Shown piece after piece: positions 18,331 through 27,612 of a stretch of DNA of 64,000 nucleotides. Each line of letters begins with the position of its first letter. The first letter of the stretch is position 1. Source of the stretch: Ruegeria sp. HKCCA6707 (GTDB lineage Bacteria; Pseudomonadota; Alphaproteobacteria; Rhodobacterales; Rhodobacteraceae); contig NZ_WQEG01000001.1 of assembly GCF_013033515.1 (NCBI RefSeq), positions 806,001-870,000 on the forward strand, written 5' to 3'. Under the pieces are notes generated by a model. The model did no database searches. It was not told the origin of the DNA and worked only from the letters and a program-made list of their open reading frames with translations. A program made the translations under genes and the position numbers.

Positions 18331-19223
18331 CAGCGTTTCTCCCGCAATTCGGCGTAAAGATACGGGATCATGATCGCGGCAATGGTCATCAGCATGATAG
18401 TGGCCGACGCCGCACCGATCCCCATCTGGTTTCGCGTGAACGTGTAAGAATACATGAAGGTCGCGGGTAGTTCTGTGGCGCGACCGGGGCCACCCCCGGT
18501 CAGGGCGATGACAAGGTCAAAGGTCTTGATCGCCAGGTGGCTGAGGATCACGAAGGCCGACAAGAAGGCTGGTCGGAGTTGCGGGATAATGATCCGGCGA
18601 TAGAGGTTCCAGTTCGACGCGCCGTCCATCTGCGCAGCCCGCAGAATTTCATTGTCGATCCCACGCAGGCCAGCCAGAAACATTGCCATCACAAAGCCGC
18701 TCGTCTGCCAGACGGCTGCTAGAACAACTGTGTAGATGGCGTAATCACGGTTCTTTATCCAATCGAACTCGAAGCTGGTCCAGCCCCATGTGTGCATCAC
18801 GTTTTCCAACCCGATGCCAGGGTCAAGGAACCACTTCCAGGCTGTACCGGTGACGATGAAGCTCAGAGCCATCGGATAGAGGTAGATGGGACGCAGCAGC
18901 CCTTCTCCCCGGATTTTCTGATCAAGGAAGATCGCCAGACCCAGGCCGATACAGGTGCAGATCACGATGTATAGGCTCGCGAAAATCCCCATATTGATCA
19001 ACGAGGTTTCCCAATGGCTCAGCCGCCACAGTTTGTCATAGTTTTCCCATCCGACCCATCCAAAGGACGGCAGGATGCGACTATCGGTGAATGACAGGTA
19101 GACCGAAAACAGAATGAACCCGTAGACAAAGACCAGCATCATCGCCAGCGACGGTGACAGGACCAGCTTGGGTATCCAGTTCTGAAGGCGTGTCTTAAAA
19201 TCCGCGTCGGCTGAAGCAGCCAT
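18330..19223 (-). CDS. Sugar ABC permease, MalF-like
   Basis: This 297-residue membrane protein has six transmembrane segments and the EAA loop ILRAAQMDGASNWNLYRRIIIPQLRP. A strong GAGGAGGG ribosome site precedes the ATG. It is separated from the binding-protein gene by about 100 bases holding a stem-loop, then runs directly into the MalG-like gene. Confidence 0.94.
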   Translation of the reverse strand: MAASADADFKTRLQNWIPKLVLSPSLAMMLVFVYGFILFSVYLSFTDSRILPSFGWVGWENYDKLWRLSHWETSLINMGIFASLYIVICTCIGLGLAIFLDQKIRGEGLLRPIYLYPMALSFIVTGTAWKWFLDPGIGLENVMHTWGWTSFEFDWIKNRDYAIYTVVLAAVWQTSGFVMAMFLAGLRGIDNEILRAAQMDGASNWNLYRRIIIPQLRPAFLSAFVILSHLAIKTFDLVIALTGGGPGRATELPATFMYSYTFTRNQMGIGAASATIMLMTIAAIMIPYLYAELREKR

Positions 19224-19281
19224 GGCGCGCCCTCCTCGTTCGAGTCGTGTTAGATCGGAGCTTTTGCGCCCGTTTGGTGAC

Positions 19282-19303
19282 AGGGCGGCCAGACCGCCGC
19301 CCT
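19282..19303 (-). other. Stem-loop after the ABC binding-protein gene
   Basis: A perfect 8-bp inverted repeat (AGGGCGGC at 19282-19289 with GCCGCCCT at 19296-19303) has a six-base loop. It lies 21 bases after the binding-protein stop and before the permease genes. No T-run follows, so it is more likely an RNA-stabilising or processing element than a terminator. It resembles the intercistronic structures that raise binding-protein expression in other sugar operons. Confidence 0.6.
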
Positions 19304-19324
19304 ATCGGGAGGATCACTTGTGGA

Positions 19325-20575
19325 TCACTTGGCGATCGAAACGGCGTCAACCAGTTCGGTCACGGCATCTTCGCTGCCGTACTCGCCGTTAAAGTGGGCG
19401 GTCACCACGTCATAGACTGCGTTCTTGACTGACGCGGGCGCGGCATGTCCGTGTGCCATCGAGCCGAAAAGGTTGCCTGACGAAGCCGCGGCGGCCAAAT
19501 CTTTCATGCCCTGCTGACCACACGCATCCAGATCGCTGCCATCCACATCAGTACGAGCCGGGACAGAGCCCTTCACCTTGTTAAAGGCAATCTGGAAGGA
19601 TGGCGACAGGATCGCACTGGCAAGTGCGGCTTGCTCGGCCGATACCGTACCGCCCTGATCAAACATCATGAACTGGTCAGCGTTGAAGGTGACCTGATCC
19701 TGAGTACCCGGGAAGCGGAAGCACAAAAAGTCTTCGCCCGGCACTTTGCCCGCGTTCAGGAATTCGCCTTTGGCCCAATCACCCATCATCTGGAAACCGG
19801 CTTCGCCGTTGATGACCATCGCTGTCGCCAGGTTCCAGTCACGACCCGAGAAGTTCTCATCCACGTTGTCGCGGATAAAGGCCATACGGTCGAACGCTTC
19901 TTTCATCGCGTCGCCACCCAGTGTTTCCTCGTCCAAGTCGATGAAGGCCGCTTTGTAGCCGTCAGGCCCCAGCGTCGACATCGCGACAGCATCGAACACG
20001 GTCGCGTCCTGCCATGCCTGACCACCATGCGCGATCGGAGTGACACCAGCAGCTTTCAACGCCTCAACTGCGGCGACGAATTCGTCCCAGTTGGTGGGCT
20101 GTGCAATGCCGTTGGCGTCCAGCACCGCCTTGTTAGCCCAGACCCAATTGGTCGAATGCACGTTCACAGGGGCCGATACCCATTTGCCGTCATGCTTGGC
20201 GAAGGCTTTCAGCGCATCTGGGACGACGTCATCCCAACCTTCCTGCGCTGCCACTTCGTTCAGGTCAGCCAGCGCGCCCTGATCGGCCCAGTCCAGAATG
20301 TCAAAGCCCAGAGCCTGAACGGCTGTTGGTGCGTTGCCTGCGGTGACGCGTGCGCGCAGAACGGTCATCGCCTGCTCGCCACCGCCACCTGCAACAGGCA
20401 TGTCGGTCCAGCCGATGCCCTGTCCGGACAGGTCGTCCTTGAGAACGTTCAATGCTGCAGCCTCACCGCCAGAAGTCCACCAGTGCAGAACTTCCACGTC
20501 TTCAGCGTGTGCAAGGCTGGTCGTGCACAGTAGACCTGCCACAAACAGCGATTTTGTCTTCAAAAATTTACGCAT
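19325..20575 (-). CDS. Sugar ABC substrate-binding protein, glucose/mannose-binding type
   Basis: This 416-residue solute-binding protein has a Sec signal peptide ([24 protein letters not shown]). The mature start [20 protein letters not shown] and the following [19 protein letters not shown] resemble glucose/mannose-binding proteins of the GtsA/TtGBP group. No lipobox is seen. A GGGAGG site precedes the ATG. The similarity suggests a hexose or hexoside as ligand, though family members vary in specificity. Confidence 0.92.
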   Translation of the reverse strand: MRKFLKTKSLFVAGLLCTTSLAHAEDVEVLHWWTSGGEAAALNVLKDDLSGQGIGWTDMPVAGGGGEQAMTVLRARVTAGNAPTAVQALGFDILDWADQGALADLNEVAAQEGWDDVVPDALKAFAKHDGKWVSAPVNVHSTNWVWANKAVLDANGIAQPTNWDEFVAAVEALKAAGVTPIAHGGQAWQDATVFDAVAMSTLGPDGYKAAFIDLDEETLGGDAMKEAFDRMAFIRDNVDENFSGRDWNLATAMVINGEAGFQMMGDWAKGEFLNAGKVPGEDFLCFRFPGTQDQVTFNADQFMMFDQGGTVSAEQAALASAILSPSFQIAFNKVKGSVPARTDVDGSDLDACGQQGMKDLAAAASSGNLFGSMAHGHAAPASVKNAVYDVVTAHFNGEYGSEDAVTELVDAVSIAK

Positions 20576-20630
20576 TCTTGTTTCCTCCCTTAATGCGTTA
20601 TTCTCATCGGGACCAATCTGGTTCCCGGTC

Positions 20631-22154
20631 TTAGTCTTGCGGAACCCATGGCGCCCGGCTGTTGCCGACGCGCATGACCACTGATTTCACTTCGAAGAAT
20701 TCCTCGAACCCATATCGTCCGATTTCCCGCCCCTGCCCGGATTGTTTGACCCCACCGAAAGCGACCTCGGGGAACCCGTCCATCCAGGTATTGGTCCAGA
20801 CCGTCCCCGCTTCTGCTCGGCGGGCAAACTCTAGGCAGGTGTGAACGTTTTCGCTCCAGATCCCTGCCGACAGACCGTAAGCGCTATCATTGGTCAGCGC
20901 GACGGCTTCGTCCAGTGTATTGAACGTCAGAACGGATAGGACGGGACCAAACACTTCGTCCCGCGCAATCGGCATCTCAGGCTGAACGTTCGTAACAATG
21001 GTAGGCTGATAGAACTGATCGCCCAGCCCTTCGACCTGCAGCGGCGCACCACCCAAGGCGATGGTGGCACCCGACTCCTGCGCCTGTTTGACGTATGCGT
21101 CGATTTTCGAGTTATGCTCGGGGGTGACAATCGCGCCAACTTGCGTCGTTGGATCCAGAGGATCGCCGAACTTGACCTTACGCGACAGGGCAACGACACG
21201 CTCGCGGAATTCATCGGCAATGTCTTCGTGTATAATGATGCGACTGCAGGAGTTGCAGCACTGGCCGACGTTGAAATAGACGCCGAACACAACAGCATCG
21301 GCGGCTGCGTCCAAATCTGCGTCCGGGAAAATGACTTGTGGGTTCTTGCCCCCGAGCTCCAGCGCAACTTTCTTGAGCGTGTCCGACGCAACAGCGCTGA
21401 TCGTCTTGCCCACTGCGGTAGAGCCGGTAAAGCTGACCATATCCACACTGTCGTGGCGGGACATCAAACTGCCAACTGGAACGCCATAGCCCAACACCAT
21501 GTTACAGACACCTGCAGGCAATCCGGCCTCAATGAGCAGCTCGCCGAGCATCAGGGTCGTCGACGGTGTCATCTCAGACGGCTTCACAACAACGGTGCAA
21601 CCAGCCGCCAACGCGAAGGGCAGCTTCTGACTGAGAATCCAGAAGGGGAAGTTCCACGGCGTAATGATGGACACGACACCGATGGGTTCCTTCAGCACGA
21701 CACCCATCATGTCTGCGCCAAGAGTGTTGTGGCTGTCGCCGTGTGTGCTGCGTGCCAATGAGGCCGCATAGCGCCAAAGGTCAGCTGCACCGCCGACCTC
21801 GCCCTTGGATTGGCTGATCGGCTTACCGCTTTCCAGCGTTTCGATCAGTGCGATCCGGTCGACATTCTGCTCAATCAGTTCGGCAACCTTCAGCAAAACG
21901 GTGGCCCGTTCTTTGCCTGATGCCCGGCTCCAATCACCGCTGTCGAACACCTTGCGCGCCGCTTGGATCGCGGCCTCGGCTTCAGCCTCGCCACCCAAGG
22001 CCGAACGGCTGACGATGTGCCCGTGCGAGGGCGAGCGCCGTTCGAACGTCTCACCCGACGCGCTATTCTGCCACCTACCATCGATGAGATGCCGACCTTC
22101 GAACAACGGCGGCAACTCGAACGCGATAGCAGGGTTGATGGTGATATCTTTCAT
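20631..22154 (-). CDS. Aldehyde dehydrogenase, NAD(P)-dependent
   Basis: This 507-residue enzyme starts at [15 protein letters not shown] (22154), four bases after the enoyl-CoA hydratase stop; a longer upstream frame would overlap that gene. The conserved motifs are [11 protein letters not shown] for cofactor binding, [11 protein letters not shown] with the general-base Glu, and [12 protein letters not shown] with the catalytic Cys. The C-terminal [12 protein letters not shown] and [20 protein letters not shown] are normal. It turns an aldehyde into a carboxylate, which the neighbouring CoA-transferase could then activate. Confidence 0.93.
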   Translation of the reverse strand: MKDITINPAIAFELPPLFEGRHLIDGRWQNSASGETFERRSPSHGHIVSRSALGGEAEAEAAIQAARKVFDSGDWSRASGKERATVLLKVAELIEQNVDRIALIETLESGKPISQSKGEVGGAADLWRYAASLARSTHGDSHNTLGADMMGVVLKEPIGVVSIITPWNFPFWILSQKLPFALAAGCTVVVKPSEMTPSTTLMLGELLIEAGLPAGVCNMVLGYGVPVGSLMSRHDSVDMVSFTGSTAVGKTISAVASDTLKKVALELGGKNPQVIFPDADLDAAADAVVFGVYFNVGQCCNSCSRIIIHEDIADEFRERVVALSRKVKFGDPLDPTTQVGAIVTPEHNSKIDAYVKQAQESGATIALGGAPLQVEGLGDQFYQPTIVTNVQPEMPIARDEVFGPVLSVLTFNTLDEAVALTNDSAYGLSAGIWSENVHTCLEFARRAEAGTVWTNTWMDGFPEVAFGGVKQSGQGREIGRYGFEEFFEVKSVVMRVGNSRAPWVPQD

Positions 22155-22158
22155 ATTG

Positions 22159-22926
22159 TCAAAGGCCCGAAAATGAGGGGTTACGTTTTTCCATGAACGC
22201 GGCAACGCCTTCTTCGCGGTCCGCTGAGGCGGCAATCGCTGCGCTACCAAGGGCTTCGACCACGGCATGAGTGTCTTCGCCGACCGCTGCATGGATCATG
22301 TTTTTTGAGATTTCGGTGGCGCGAGGCGAAAGGTCGCTAAGTTCGGTGGTGATCTCAAGCGCGCACGCCAGAACGTCGTCGGTCACCTCGGTCGCATAGC
22401 CCAAGGCGACTGCGCGGTCAGCACCAATACGGCGCCCAAACAGTGCCATCTCTTTCACCGCAGCTTCGGGGATCAGCCGGGTCAACCGCTGTGTCCCAGA
22501 CCAGCCGGGTACAATCCCGACCCGAGCTTCAGGCAAAGCCAGCGTGGACCGCGGGGTCATCAGGCGCAGATCGCAGCAACTGGCCAGCTCTAGCCCGCCA
22601 CCGAACGCATGACCGTTGATCGCAGCAATTGTTGGCTTGCCGATCCGCGCCAGGCGGTCAAAGATGCGATGTCCATCACGGACCCAATGGCGCGCGAATT
22701 CGGCGGGGCTCAGATCACCCCAAGCGCCAATATCGGCCCCACAACAGAACGCTTTTTCACCTGCGCCGGTCAGAACAAGCGCACGAATAGACACGTCACG
22801 CTCGACCTCTGTCAGGCCAGCTTCCAGCGCGTGCAGCATATCTACAGTTAGCGCATTGAGCTTGGCCTCGTTGTCCAAAGTCAGGACGGCGGTTGCACCC
22901 TCGATATGAATGCGCAGTTTGCTCAA
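22159..22926 (-). CDS. Enoyl-CoA hydratase/isomerase (crotonase family)
   Basis: This 255-residue crotonase has the oxyanion-hole segments GAGEKAFCCGADIG and INGHAFGGGLELASCCDLR, and the family GIVPGWSGTQRL stretch. The usual second catalytic Glu region reads LPEARVGIVPG. The start overlaps the CoA-transferase stop by four bases. It indicates that a CoA thioester is formed in this pathway, probably hydrated or cleaved after the CoA-transferase step. Confidence 0.92.
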   Translation of the reverse strand: MSKLRIHIEGATAVLTLDNEAKLNALTVDMLHALEAGLTEVERDVSIRALVLTGAGEKAFCCGADIGAWGDLSPAEFARHWVRDGHRIFDRLARIGKPTIAAINGHAFGGGLELASCCDLRLMTPRSTLALPEARVGIVPGWSGTQRLTRLIPEAAVKEMALFGRRIGADRAVALGYATEVTDDVLACALEITTELSDLSPRATEISKNMIHAAVGEDTHAVVEALGSAAIAASADREEGVAAFMEKRNPSFSGL

Positions 22927-24494
22927 AGTGTCATCCCCATCGGGCCAACTGCGAATAGCGAGTTGGGCATCTGAACCGCATTTGCCGCGACTTTGACGCG
23001 ACCGCCTGAAGCTTCGACAATGTCGCGCTGCGCCTCAATGCCGGGCATGATTTCCGTCGCCACCAGCCCCTGATCCGTCAGGCGAATAACGCAACGCTCG
23101 GTTACATAGAGCACATCCTGACCGGTTTCCCGAGCACGGCGGCCCGAGAATGTGACATGTTCGACCTGGTCCACCATCTTGGTGAATTTTCCGGGGGCAT
23201 TCACACGGATGCCATCATCCACCAGATCAATCTTGGCGCCAGCTTCGAACCAACCCGAGAACACGATCTTTTTGGCCCGCGCGGTGATATCGACAAAACC
23301 GCCGCATCCTGCAGTTAGATAGGGCTTCTTACCAAGTTTGGAGACATTCACATTGCCTTCGACATCAACCTCGAGGAACGAGAGGAACGACATATCGAAC
23401 CCGCCGCCCTGGAAATAGATGAATTGCTGCGGTGACGGCACATAGGCATGCGCGTTGGATGCACAACCAAAGGCAAAGCCGGTTAGTGGGACACCACCGA
23501 CAGCCCCCTGTTCAATCGCCCACGTCACCGCCTGAGGATGGCCTTCTTCCAACAAAACACGCGGGACCATTGCGCTGATGCCAAAGCCCAAGTTGGCGCT
23601 CATGCCGCTGCGCAGTTCTTGGGCAGCCCGTCGCGCGATGACCTTCTCGACACCATGTTCGGCCAGCGAAAAACTGTCCCAAGGGCGCATAATCTGGCCT
23701 GAGATTGCAGGGTCATAGGGCGTCTCTGTCGTTTGCATCTGCTCTGGGTCTTCAACGATCAGATCGATCAGATGTCCTGGCACACGCACGTCATGGGGGC
23801 GCAAGCTTCCGGCGGCAGTCACACGTTGAACCTGAGCGATCACGAGTCCACCGTGGTTGCGTGTGCAAATCGCTTGCTCCAATCCACCCAGATAGGCACC
23901 TTCATGTTCATAGGTCAGGTTGCCAAACTCATCCGCCGAGGTTGCGCGCAAAACGCACACGTTCGGATTGATGTTTGGGAAGTGCAACCAGGTCTGACCG
24001 TCGAATTCCTTTCGGTTAACAATTGGAGCCGCCGCACCACGCGCGTTCATCGCGCATCCTTCACGAACCGGATCCACGAAAGTCTCAAGCCCAACCTGCG
24101 TCAGAACACCGGGTCGATGCGCTGCGGCTTCGCGATGCATATCGAACAGAATTCCAGACGGCACGTTGTAAGCGGCCACTCGATCTTCGACGATCATCTT
24201 CCAGATTTCCGGCATCTCGAGGCTAGAGGGGCCCGAAGGGTATGATCCGGCGAGAACGCGGCTTAGCAGACCATCCTGCGCCAGATAATCCATGCCCTTC
24301 ACGCCATACATATCCCCCGCAGCAATAGGGTGCAGCGTTGTAATGTTGCGCGGATGCCCTTCAGTGCGAAACCGCTCTCCAAGCGCCTTTAGAACAAGAT
24401 CAGGGCAACCCAGAGCCGAAGACGATGACACAGAGACGACCGCATTGTCCGGGATGCGAGAAACGGCCTCGGAAACAGAAACCAGTTTGGTCAT
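22923..24494 (-). CDS. Family I acyl-CoA:carboxylate CoA-transferase (fused subunits)
   Basis: This 523-residue protein joins the alpha and beta halves of a family I CoA-transferase, as in propionate CoA-transferase and YdiF-type enzymes. The catalytic glutamate is probably the E of AIEQGAVGGVPL in the second half. The glycine-rich SSSALGCPDLVLKALGERF segment is in the first half. It moves CoA from a donor such as acetyl-CoA to a carboxylic acid. The one-base overlap with the Gfo/Idh gene indicates tight coupling. Confidence 0.9.
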   Translation of the reverse strand: MTKLVSVSEAVSRIPDNAVVSVSSSSALGCPDLVLKALGERFRTEGHPRNITTLHPIAAGDMYGVKGMDYLAQDGLLSRVLAGSYPSGPSSLEMPEIWKMIVEDRVAAYNVPSGILFDMHREAAAHRPGVLTQVGLETFVDPVREGCAMNARGAAAPIVNRKEFDGQTWLHFPNINPNVCVLRATSADEFGNLTYEHEGAYLGGLEQAICTRNHGGLVIAQVQRVTAAGSLRPHDVRVPGHLIDLIVEDPEQMQTTETPYDPAISGQIMRPWDSFSLAEHGVEKVIARRAAQELRSGMSANLGFGISAMVPRVLLEEGHPQAVTWAIEQGAVGGVPLTGFAFGCASNAHAYVPSPQQFIYFQGGGFDMSFLSFLEVDVEGNVNVSKLGKKPYLTAGCGGFVDITARAKKIVFSGWFEAGAKIDLVDDGIRVNAPGKFTKMVDQVEHVTFSGRRARETGQDVLYVTERCVIRLTDQGLVATEIMPGIEAQRDIVEASGGRVKVAANAVQMPNSLFAVGPMGMTL

Positions 24495-25495
24495 CAGAAA
24501 CCGCCATAATCTATGTTGATAGTTTCACCCGACGCTGCGGCCTCACGAACGCTCAGCGCGATTGACAGCGATTTCACTCCATCAGGTCCGTCGGCAGCAG
24601 GACGGCCTTGTCCCGCCGCTGCGGCGACAAATTCCGAAACGCCTTGAACATAGAGAGAGTGGTCCGAAAACGGGATCTCTTCGCTTCCGGCTTCAGTCAC
24701 CAGCTTTATTGCCCCAACCGGGCGCTGCGTCATGACGCCATCCGCAAAAATCGAACCCTTGGCTCCATGCACCTGCAGGCCAGAACCGGCAAAGGGGTGC
24801 GTAAAGCTTTCATGCGTCATGACCATCGCGCCTGAAGGCATCGTCCAGACGGACATGCAGGAGTCTTCGACGCCCTGCCCCATCCCAGAGCTGGCCATTT
24901 GCGCGACAACAGTAACCGGGTCCTCATTCAACAGGAAACGCGTCACATCCGCGTCATGAACAACGATGTCAGGGATCACGCCACCGCCAGCATCGGCTGA
25001 GTTGATACGCCACCCCTGTAAGTTCTCGGGCAAATGCACCGCGTGATGGATTCGTAGCGAGAGAACGTTTCCGACGCGCCCGGCTGCAATTAGATCACGA
25101 ATTGCGCGATGGCTGCCAGAGCAACGCAGGTGATGATTGGTTCCAAATGTCACACCAGCCGTGTCAGCCGCACGCACCATTTCGATAGCTTCCGCTTGCG
25201 TCATCCCGAGCGGCTTTTCACACAGTACATGCTTACCAGCCGAAATGGCTGCCATTGCCTGACCGTGGTGTTTCTCATTGGTTGAGGAAATGTAGACCGC
25301 TTTCACGCCATCGTCAGACAGCGCCGCGTTCAGGTCTGTGGTTGCATTGGGAATTCCGTGCTCATCAGCCCATGTTTGCACCCGGTCAGGGGAATTGCTG
25401 ACGACCCAGGTCACGTCGTTGCCTGCCTGCTGACGCACCGCGTCCAACATATATTGCGAAGCTATCGTGCTCGCTCCGACAAATGCCCAGTTCAT
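24494..25495 (-). CDS. Gfo/Idh/MocA-family NAD(P)-dependent oxidoreductase
   Basis: This 333-residue enzyme begins with a Rossmann fold (MNWAFVGASTIA), followed by the family EKP motif in HVLCEKPLGMTQAEA and a C-terminal substrate domain with PDIVVHDADVTRFLL. The family oxidises or reduces sugars, inositols and related polyols. It is the first gene of the 14-gene operon. GAGGAA lies six bases before the ATG, and the paired operators begin 16 bases before the ATG. It suggests a sugar- or cyclitol-like substrate. Confidence 0.93.
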   Translation of the reverse strand: MNWAFVGASTIASQYMLDAVRQQAGNDVTWVVSNSPDRVQTWADEHGIPNATTDLNAALSDDGVKAVYISSTNEKHHGQAMAAISAGKHVLCEKPLGMTQAEAIEMVRAADTAGVTFGTNHHLRCSGSHRAIRDLIAAGRVGNVLSLRIHHAVHLPENLQGWRINSADAGGGVIPDIVVHDADVTRFLLNEDPVTVVAQMASSGMGQGVEDSCMSVWTMPSGAMVMTHESFTHPFAGSGLQVHGAKGSIFADGVMTQRPVGAIKLVTEAGSEEIPFSDHSLYVQGVSEFVAAAAGQGRPAADGPDGVKSLSIALSVREAAASGETINIDYGGF

Positions 25496-25510
25496 CTGAA
25501 TTCCTCAAAT

Positions 25511-25546
25511 TTGGAACGTTCCAAAATTCATAGTGGAACGTTCCAA
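25511..25546. promoter_or_regulatory. Paired LacI-type operators of the catabolic operon
   Basis: Two perfect palindromes, TTGGAACGTTCCAA (25511-25524) and TGGAACGTTCCA (25534-25545), have the central CpG of LacI-family operators. Their centres are 22 bp apart. They lie directly upstream of the ribosome site of the first operon gene, so a bound repressor would block initiation or early elongation. The LacI regulator encoded at the end of the same operon is the likely ligand. Confidence 0.8.
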
Positions 25547-25707
25547 TTTTGGCAAGAAAAACTCTAAGCGCTCCTTAAACACAAGAAAACATGGCTAAAA
25601 AGCGCGACGTTCGATGCCTCATCCAATACTATCACAGGGAATCGAAGAGATTCACAGCGTGACTGCACTCTGACTGAGTCGCTGAAATTCGCCGCGCGCC
25701 ATTTACA

Positions 25708-26532
25708 TCAATGCGTCAGAGCGACCCCTTCCACGGTCACCCTGTGCATAAGACGTCGAAACCCATGGTAGTCGTTGATCGCCTTGTGCCACGTCGCTCT
25801 GTTGTCCCAAATGGCGATATCCCCTTCCTGCCAACGCAGACGACATTGGAATTCAGGCTGCTTGCAGTGATCGTAAATCATACCCAGCACCGCGGCAGAC
25901 TCATCCGCGCTCAAGCCTTTGATTTCGGTCGTGAACACGGGATTGACGAACAACCCTCGCCTACCACTGAGAGGATGCGTGATGACAACGGGGTGCAAAG
26001 CGTCTTGCGTGGCAGCTTCGGCGTTACCCAAACGGCCGCTTTTTGCGGCTTCTGTGTCCATGATGCTGGCGCCAAAGACATGGCGAGAGGAATGCACCGC
26101 CCACAAACCATCTAAGAAACCACGCATCGTGGGCGACAAAGCTTCGTAGGCAGCAGCCATCGACACAAACAACGTGTCGCCACCCTGGGGCGGAACCTCT
26201 AGGGCGTGCAGGATCGAGCCCATAGCAGGCTCCTGATCATAAGAGTGGTCAGTATGCCACCCCTCTCCCACAGCTTCTTGCTGATCCTTCTCCTTCAACA
26301 CTATGGCAATCTCTGGGTGGCCGTCCACCGCTTTAAAAAATCGGTTCACGTTGATTGGGCCGAACCTTCTCGCAAAGGTCAGATGCTCTTGCGGGCTAAC
26401 ACTTTGACCCCTCAGTGCGATAACGGAATACTCTGCGAAGGCTGACTTCATTGCGTCGAATTGATCTTCACGCCGGATGTCTACCCCGAAGATTTCCGCA
26501 CCCAAACCACCGGTAAGAGGTTTTACTTCCAT
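25708..26532 (-). CDS. TauD/TfdA-family 2-oxoglutarate-dependent dioxygenase
   Basis: This 274-residue non-heme iron enzyme has the HxD part of the metal triad in WHTDHSY and the distal His and Arg in the C-terminal GFRRLMHRVTVEG. The VIALRGQSVSPQEHLTFARRFG region matches the family. The substrate cannot be assigned; known members act on taurine, alkyl sulfates or aryloxyacetates. It lies 43 bases after the VOC gene and forms a two-gene unit with it, separate from the LacI operon. Confidence 0.92.
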   Translation of the reverse strand: MEVKPLTGGLGAEIFGVDIRREDQFDAMKSAFAEYSVIALRGQSVSPQEHLTFARRFGPINVNRFFKAVDGHPEIAIVLKEKDQQEAVGEGWHTDHSYDQEPAMGSILHALEVPPQGGDTLFVSMAAAYEALSPTMRGFLDGLWAVHSSRHVFGASIMDTEAAKSGRLGNAEAATQDALHPVVITHPLSGRRGLFVNPVFTTEIKGLSADESAAVLGMIYDHCKQPEFQCRLRWQEGDIAIWDNRATWHKAINDYHGFRRLMHRVTVEGVALTH

Positions 26533-26575
26533 GCGCCTTCCTCCCTGCTTCGCTCAGCCTAAAAGACGAGACATA

Positions 26576-26983
26576 TCACTTCAAAGCAATCGCCTTTGCT
26601 TCATACAACTCCAATGGAAGATCGTCCGGGTCGCGGAAGAAAGTGAACCGATGGCCGGTATATTCATCGACACGGATGTCTTCGACTAGGACACCTTTCT
26701 GTTCCAGACTGTCTTTCAGCGCATCGATATCATCCACAACAAATGCAAGATGCCGCAGACCTTGTGCTTTGGGGCGAGACGTGCGTTTGGGCGGGTTGGG
26801 AAAGGAAAAGAGTTCAATCTGAGAACCGTCTGGCAACGCCAAATCCAGCTTCCAAGATTGCCGCTCACCCCTGAAATTCTCAGCAACAATCCTCAAACCA
26901 AGTGTCTCTGAATAAAACGCCTTGGACCGTTCATAGTCCGAACAAATGACTGCAGCATGGTGGATTGCTTTCAGACTGGTCAC
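26576..26983 (-). CDS. VOC-family metalloenzyme (glyoxalase I-like)
   Basis: This 135-residue protein has the two beta-alpha-beta-beta-beta modules of the vicinal oxygen chelate family. Putative metal ligands are His in AIHHAAVICSD, Glu in QIELFSFP, His in GLRHLAFVVDD and Glu in LPLELYEA. It resembles YaeR/GloA2-type proteins. It is the first gene of a two-gene unit with the TauD dioxygenase. Confidence 0.88.
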   Translation of the reverse strand: MTSLKAIHHAAVICSDYERSKAFYSETLGLRIVAENFRGERQSWKLDLALPDGSQIELFSFPNPPKRTSRPKAQGLRHLAFVVDDIDALKDSLEQKGVLVEDIRVDEYTGHRFTFFRDPDDLPLELYEAKAIALK

Positions 26984-27612
26984 GGGCCTGTATCCTTATT
27001 TAATCAGTTAGCTAAGCCGAACTCTTGAGGTATTTCTTCGCTTCATTTTCGAAACTGATCGAGAAAACCAAGAGCCGTTTGGCCAAATTTGGCAACCGAA
27101 CAATACAGGAAAACAGAGTAGTATTCATCAAGCGTCTGTTGGCTCAACGTCGTTGTTTTAGGCAACTCGTGCCGGTGGCAGCTCGCGATTCGAGACACAC
27201 CTTCAATACCAAGTTTCATGAGCTCTGAATTGAGCGCTAATGCCGCCAAACTAGGCTGTCTACGAACTCGTTTGAAACGCCTACCAGCTCGTTTGAAACG
27301 AATGAGTGTTGTTCTAAAGACAAATTCGAAGCGGTCTCAGTTGCGCCAATTGGGAATGTCCCCAATGCCGCGCACGGATCGCGCCACTCAAGCAAGCCAA
27401 ATCTGAACGGGATCTTTGACCGACATGACTTGACCAACAAAGCAAGGCTTTGGAAACATAGTAAAGCTGGCCACCGCCTCTTTCACCTTTCAAAAGAGAT
27501 ATTTAATCGGCGCTCCAGTTGCTCCACCGCCCCACGGAAGACGGAGGCTTTTTGAAAGTTCAGCGCCGTCCAGGCCAAGCATGACCAACCCTAAGCAGTG
27601 TTTATGAATCGT
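26984..27612. other. 629-base stretch without a convincing gene
   Basis: No credible coding region was found. A minus-strand frame at 27043-27249 (TTG start, about 68 residues) is a possible decayed gene but shows no known family. A tandem palindrome pair at 27267-27300 is listed separately. Confidence 0.4.
27267..27300. repeat. Tandem 13-bp repeat with palindromic core
   Basis: CTCGTTTGAAACG occurs at 27267-27279 and again at 27288-27300, 21 bp apart. Each copy contains CGTTTGAAACG, an inverted repeat around a central base. The geometry resembles a two-site operator, but the nearest intact gene (VOC, start 26983) is about 285 bases away. It could instead reflect a repeated peptide in a lost gene. 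Confidence 0.5.

Noticed and set aside
19631..20533. Plus-strand frame (300 codons)
   Set aside because: Antisense to the ABC binding-protein gene, with no recognisable domain.
25562..25576. TAAGCGCT near the second operator pair, similar to the TRAP operator core
   Set aside because: Only 8 bases match and the flanks break the palindrome; not counted as an operator.
27237..27440. Minus-strand frame containing the VSNEL/VSNEF repeat
   Set aside because: Short, no family, and the repeat is explained equally well as DNA-level tandem palindromes.
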